From an uncultured Lachnospiraceae bacterium (GTDB taxonomy: Bacteria > Bacillota > Clostridia > Lachnospirales > Lachnospiraceae): a DNA stretch of 7,268 nucleotides. Both the position numbers and the translations under genes were made by a program. How positions within the stretch are numbered: position 1 is the first letter of the stretch; each line of letters begins with the position of its first letter. Location: the NCBI GenBank assembly GCA_944376975.1, contig CALWEE010000075.1, positions 1 through 7,268 on the forward strand, given 5' to 3'. Below the pieces are notes generated by a model that was not told where the DNA came from, made no database searches, and worked only from the letters and a program-made list of their open reading frames with translations. Shown here in pieces: positions 5,933 to 7,268 of the stretch.

Positions 5933-6592
5933 TCAGTTGTTTTCCAACGCTTCAAGGCTCATCTGCTTCGTCTTCTCCATATGGGCGCGCATCTGTTCAT
6001 AACTCTGGCAGGCGTCGCCTTCTTTCATGGCCTGGAAGATCTGGAAATGTTCCGTGAACGCGTCTTCGATACGACCGGCATGGTGCAGCGTAAGGTCAGC
6101 AAGACTTTTTATACGGTACAGATAAGCGCTGAACGTGGAAGACAGTTCCCGGTTTTCAAAAAAATCGATGATCATTGTGTGGAACAAAAGGTCATATTTC
6201 AGGAATTCGTCAATACGGGACGGGTCGTCAAGGATCTGGCGGGACCGTTCCAGGATATGGGACAATTCGTCAAACAGACGCCCGGCCCTGGGCGTGTCGG
6301 CGGCTTTGCTTATTTCCACGGCGCAGTAGCATTCCAGGGCGGAACGCAGCTGGAAGGTGTCCCACACGTCCTGTACGCTCAGCTTATGCAGACAAAACCC
6401 TTTGCTGGGGATGATATCGATATAGCCTTCCTGGGCCAGCCGGTGGATGGCGTCCCGGAAAGGCGTGCGGGATATTCCCAGCTCCTTGGAAAGTTTGGTT
6501 TCCGAATAGATCGTATCCGGCTGGAGCGTATTGTCCGTGATCATTTTTTTCAGATATTCAAAAGCCTGTTCGTTCAATGGTAATGGCGTCAA
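5933..6592 (-). CDS. Second GntR/FCD-family transcriptional regulator
   Basis: This 219-residue regulator has an N-terminal winged helix (about 7-70) with KLSKELGISRTPFRDAIHRLAQEGYI (33-58; helix-turn-helix core 34-53) and wing IDIIPSKGF. A C-terminal FCD domain (about 75-212) carries Asp134-x3-His138, His182 and His204, the same metal-site pattern and 22-residue His-His spacing as the other regulator. Outside these positions the two differ widely, so they are not a recent duplication. The start is TTG (6590-6592): an in-frame stop lies three codons upstream, the complement of AAGGTG at 6600-6605 gives a ribosome site 7 bases away, and no ATG occurs before residue 17. It converges on the aldolase gene and diverges from dgkA. 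It may regulate the sugar-acid operon, itself, or an unlinked target; a palindrome over its own -10 box favours autoregulation. Confidence 0.9.
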   Translation of the reverse strand: MTPLPLNEQAFEYLKKMITDNTLQPDTIYSETKLSKELGISRTPFRDAIHRLAQEGYIDIIPSKGFCLHKLSVQDVWDTFQLRSALECYCAVEISKAADTPRAGRLFDELSHILERSRQILDDPSRIDEFLKYDLLFHTMIIDFFENRELSSTFSAYLYRIKSLADLTLHHAGRIEDAFTEHFQIFQAMKEGDACQSYEQMRAHMEKTKQMSLEALENN

Positions 6593-6625
6593 CGATAATC
6601 ACCTTCGATGCGTAGATTCAAAATG

Positions 6626-6641
6626 TGTATATCATTATACA
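6626..6641. promoter_or_regulatory. Palindrome over the -10 box of the minus-strand regulator
   Basis: TGTATA-TCAT-TATACA is a perfect 6-bp inverted repeat with a 4-bp spacer. It covers the minus-strand -10 box, so a bound protein would block that promoter. The outer GT...AC arrangement fits GntR-family operators in general. It shares the TGTAT word with the palindrome at 2330-2346, but the half-sites point the opposite way, so the two may be bound by different proteins. Confidence 0.55.
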
Positions 6642-6663
6642 ATGGCAGAGGGATAAAAGGCAA
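6634..6663 (-). promoter_or_regulatory. Promoter of the minus-strand regulator
   Basis: Read on the minus strand, TTGCCT (complement of 6658-6663) and a perfect TATAAT (complement of 6634-6639) are separated by 18 bases. Transcription would begin near 6627, giving a leader of about 35 bases before the TTG start. Confidence 0.6.
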
Positions 6664-6711
6664 TATAAAGATGAACAGACGCTGAAACGACTGGATGAAT
6701 AAAAGCGGCTG

Positions 6712-6720
6712 TGGTATACT
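6712..6720 (+). promoter_or_regulatory. Extended -10 promoter for dgkA
   Basis: TGGTATACT matches the extended -10 form (TGnTATAAT with one change). No good -35 box is seen 17-18 bases upstream, which extended -10 promoters tolerate. Transcription would start near 6727, about 50 bases before the chosen dgkA start. Confidence 0.5.
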
Positions 6721-6778
6721 GTTCATAAGAGTACCGGACCCCGCCATCGCCGCGGGCCAAGAAAGGATCAGGAACGGA

Positions 6779-7156
6779 ATGAAACGACAGAAAAAAGCGC
6801 CGATATACAAAAGCTTCGGTTACGCCTTTGAAGGCATATGGGCGGTCATCTCCAAGGAGCGCAACATGCAGATCCACTGCTGCGCCATGGCGCTGGTGAT
6901 CGTAGCCGGTTTTGTGTTTGGGATCTCTCTGGTGAAGTGGTGTATGTGTTTCATATTGTTCGGCCTGGTCATGGCGCTTGAGATGGTCAACACGGCGTTG
7001 GAATCCGTGGTGGACCTGGTGACGGAAGAGAGAAAGCCGTTGGCGAAACTGGCCAAGGACGCGGCGGCAGGCGCTGTTTTAGTGGCGGCCATCATGGCGG
7101 CGGTCACAGGGTGCATGATCTTTATCCCGGAACTGGCGGCGTTTTTTTCCAGATAG
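6779..7156 (+). CDS. dgkA: DgkA-family kinase (Gram-positive undecaprenol/diacylglycerol kinase)
   Basis: This small integral membrane kinase has 125 residues, the usual size for the family. Gram-positive members generally phosphorylate undecaprenol, recycling the lipid carrier for wall synthesis, rather than diacylglycerol. The family pattern is complete: FGYAFEGIWAVISKERNMQIH (13-33), then EMVNTALESVVDLV (68-81) with the key Glu68, Asn71 and Glu75, and KLAKDAAAGAVLVAA (90-104). Three hydrophobic segments are seen at about 33-50, 52-69 and 95-118. The start at 6779 is chosen because the protein then begins just before the conserved region and AGGA (6770-6773) lies 5 bases upstream; an in-frame ATG at 6695 would add 28 residues that do not look like the family and begins before the putative promoter. 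It is divergent from the regulator and seems unrelated to sugar-acid catabolism. Confidence 0.92.
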   Translation: MKRQKKAPIYKSFGYAFEGIWAVISKERNMQIHCCAMALVIVAGFVFGISLVKWCMCFILFGLVMALEMVNTALESVVDLVTEERKPLAKLAKDAAAGAVLVAAIMAAVTGCMIFIPELAAFFSR

Positions 7157-7167
7157 GAAGAACGACG

Positions 7168-7189
7168 GGCCGCGCGTGAAAACGCGGCC
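7168..7189 (+). other. GC-rich hairpin between dgkA and the next gene
   Basis: GGCCGCG and CGCGGCC pair perfectly around the 8-base loop CGTGAAAA. No T tract follows, so it is not a standard intrinsic terminator. It may be an RNA-stabilising or processing stem in a dgkA-downstream transcript, or a weak terminator. CGACGGG occurs as a direct repeat on either side (7163-7169 and 7196-7202). Confidence 0.45.
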
Positions 7190-7224
7190 GAAAGGCGACG
7201 GGTCATCTGAAGGGAGGATATATT

Positions 7225-7268
7225 ATGGATATTTTAGGAGACGGTATTAAAAAAGTTTTACTGGCAGG
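7225..7268 (+). CDS. 5' end of a gene cut by the window edge, possibly phasin-like
   Basis: The ATG at 7225 follows a strong ribosome site (AGGGAGG, 7211-7217) by 7 bases. Fourteen complete codons read MDILGDGIKKVLLA before the window ends. This opening resembles small phasin-like coiled-coil proteins common in Clostridia, which often start with a short acidic stretch and then KKVLLAG. That identification rests on very few residues. A coding start is well supported; the product is not. Confidence 0.55.
   Translation, partial: MDILGDGIKKVLLA

Noticed and set aside
5927..6583. A 218-codon plus-strand open frame opposite the second regulator
   Set aside because: The minus strand gives a clear winged helix plus FCD domain with metal residues, a promoter and a ribosome site; the plus frame begins in the terminator and has no family match.
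1..7268. CRISPR array, mobile element ends, tRNA or rRNA genes
   Set aside because: No regularly spaced repeats, transposase or integrase motifs, or recognisable RNA gene were seen on either strand by eye.

Overview
The window looks like a chromosomal segment from a moderately GC-rich Firmicute of the Clostridia, most likely Lachnospiraceae-like. This rests on strong GGAGG-type ribosome sites, AT-rich intergenic regions against GC-rich genes, a Gram-positive-type short DgkA, a DUF1848 protein, and two FCD-type GntR regulators around a sugar-acid cassette. The assignment comes from gene content and sequence style only; there is no rRNA or other taxonomic marker. I see no tRNA, rRNA, CRISPR array, insertion sequence or phage gene.

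Layout. (1) Positions 4-2171, plus strand: a YjaB-like GNAT acetyltransferase, a DUF1848 protein with a C-terminal CX3CX2C cysteine cluster, and a FadR-family (GntR/FCD) regulator. They are tightly packed, and a long hairpin terminator (2257-2313) closes the group. (2) Positions 2330-5892, plus strand: a very good sigma-70-type promoter (TTGAAA-17-TATAAT), with a perfect palindrome touching its -35 box, drives three genes. These are an IlvD/EDD-family sugar-acid dehydratase, a PfkB-family 2-keto-3-deoxygluconate (KDG) kinase and a KDPG aldolase. The unit ends in a GC-rich hairpin (5902-5926). (3) Positions 5933-6592, minus strand: a second, different FCD-type GntR regulator, convergent with the catabolic operon and starting at TTG. 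Its -10 box sits inside another palindrome. (4) From about 6712, plus strand: a Gram-positive DgkA (undecaprenol/diacylglycerol kinase family), followed by the first 14 codons of a gene that runs off the window and resembles phasin-like proteins.

How the genes fit together. The three enzymes form a complete semi-phosphorylative Entner-Doudoroff segment: aldonate to KDG (dehydratase), KDG to KDPG (kinase), KDPG to pyruvate plus glyceraldehyde-3-phosphate (aldolase). D-gluconate is the simplest substrate, but galactonate or another aldonate is possible, because no transporter or dehydrogenase lies in the window to fix it. Both flanking regulators carry the FCD metal-site residues (Asp-x3-His, His, His), which fits sensing of an organic acid such as the substrate or KDG.

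The most distinctive points are the paired operator-like palindromes around the terminator and promoter (2203-2219 and 2330-2346), a dehydratase lacking the usual first Fe-S cysteine, the C-terminal radical-SAM-like cysteine motif in the DUF1848 protein, and two dissimilar FCD regulators flanking one short catabolic operon. I do not see evidence for a wholly new multi-gene system; this is an ordinary accessory catabolic locus with a few unusual details.
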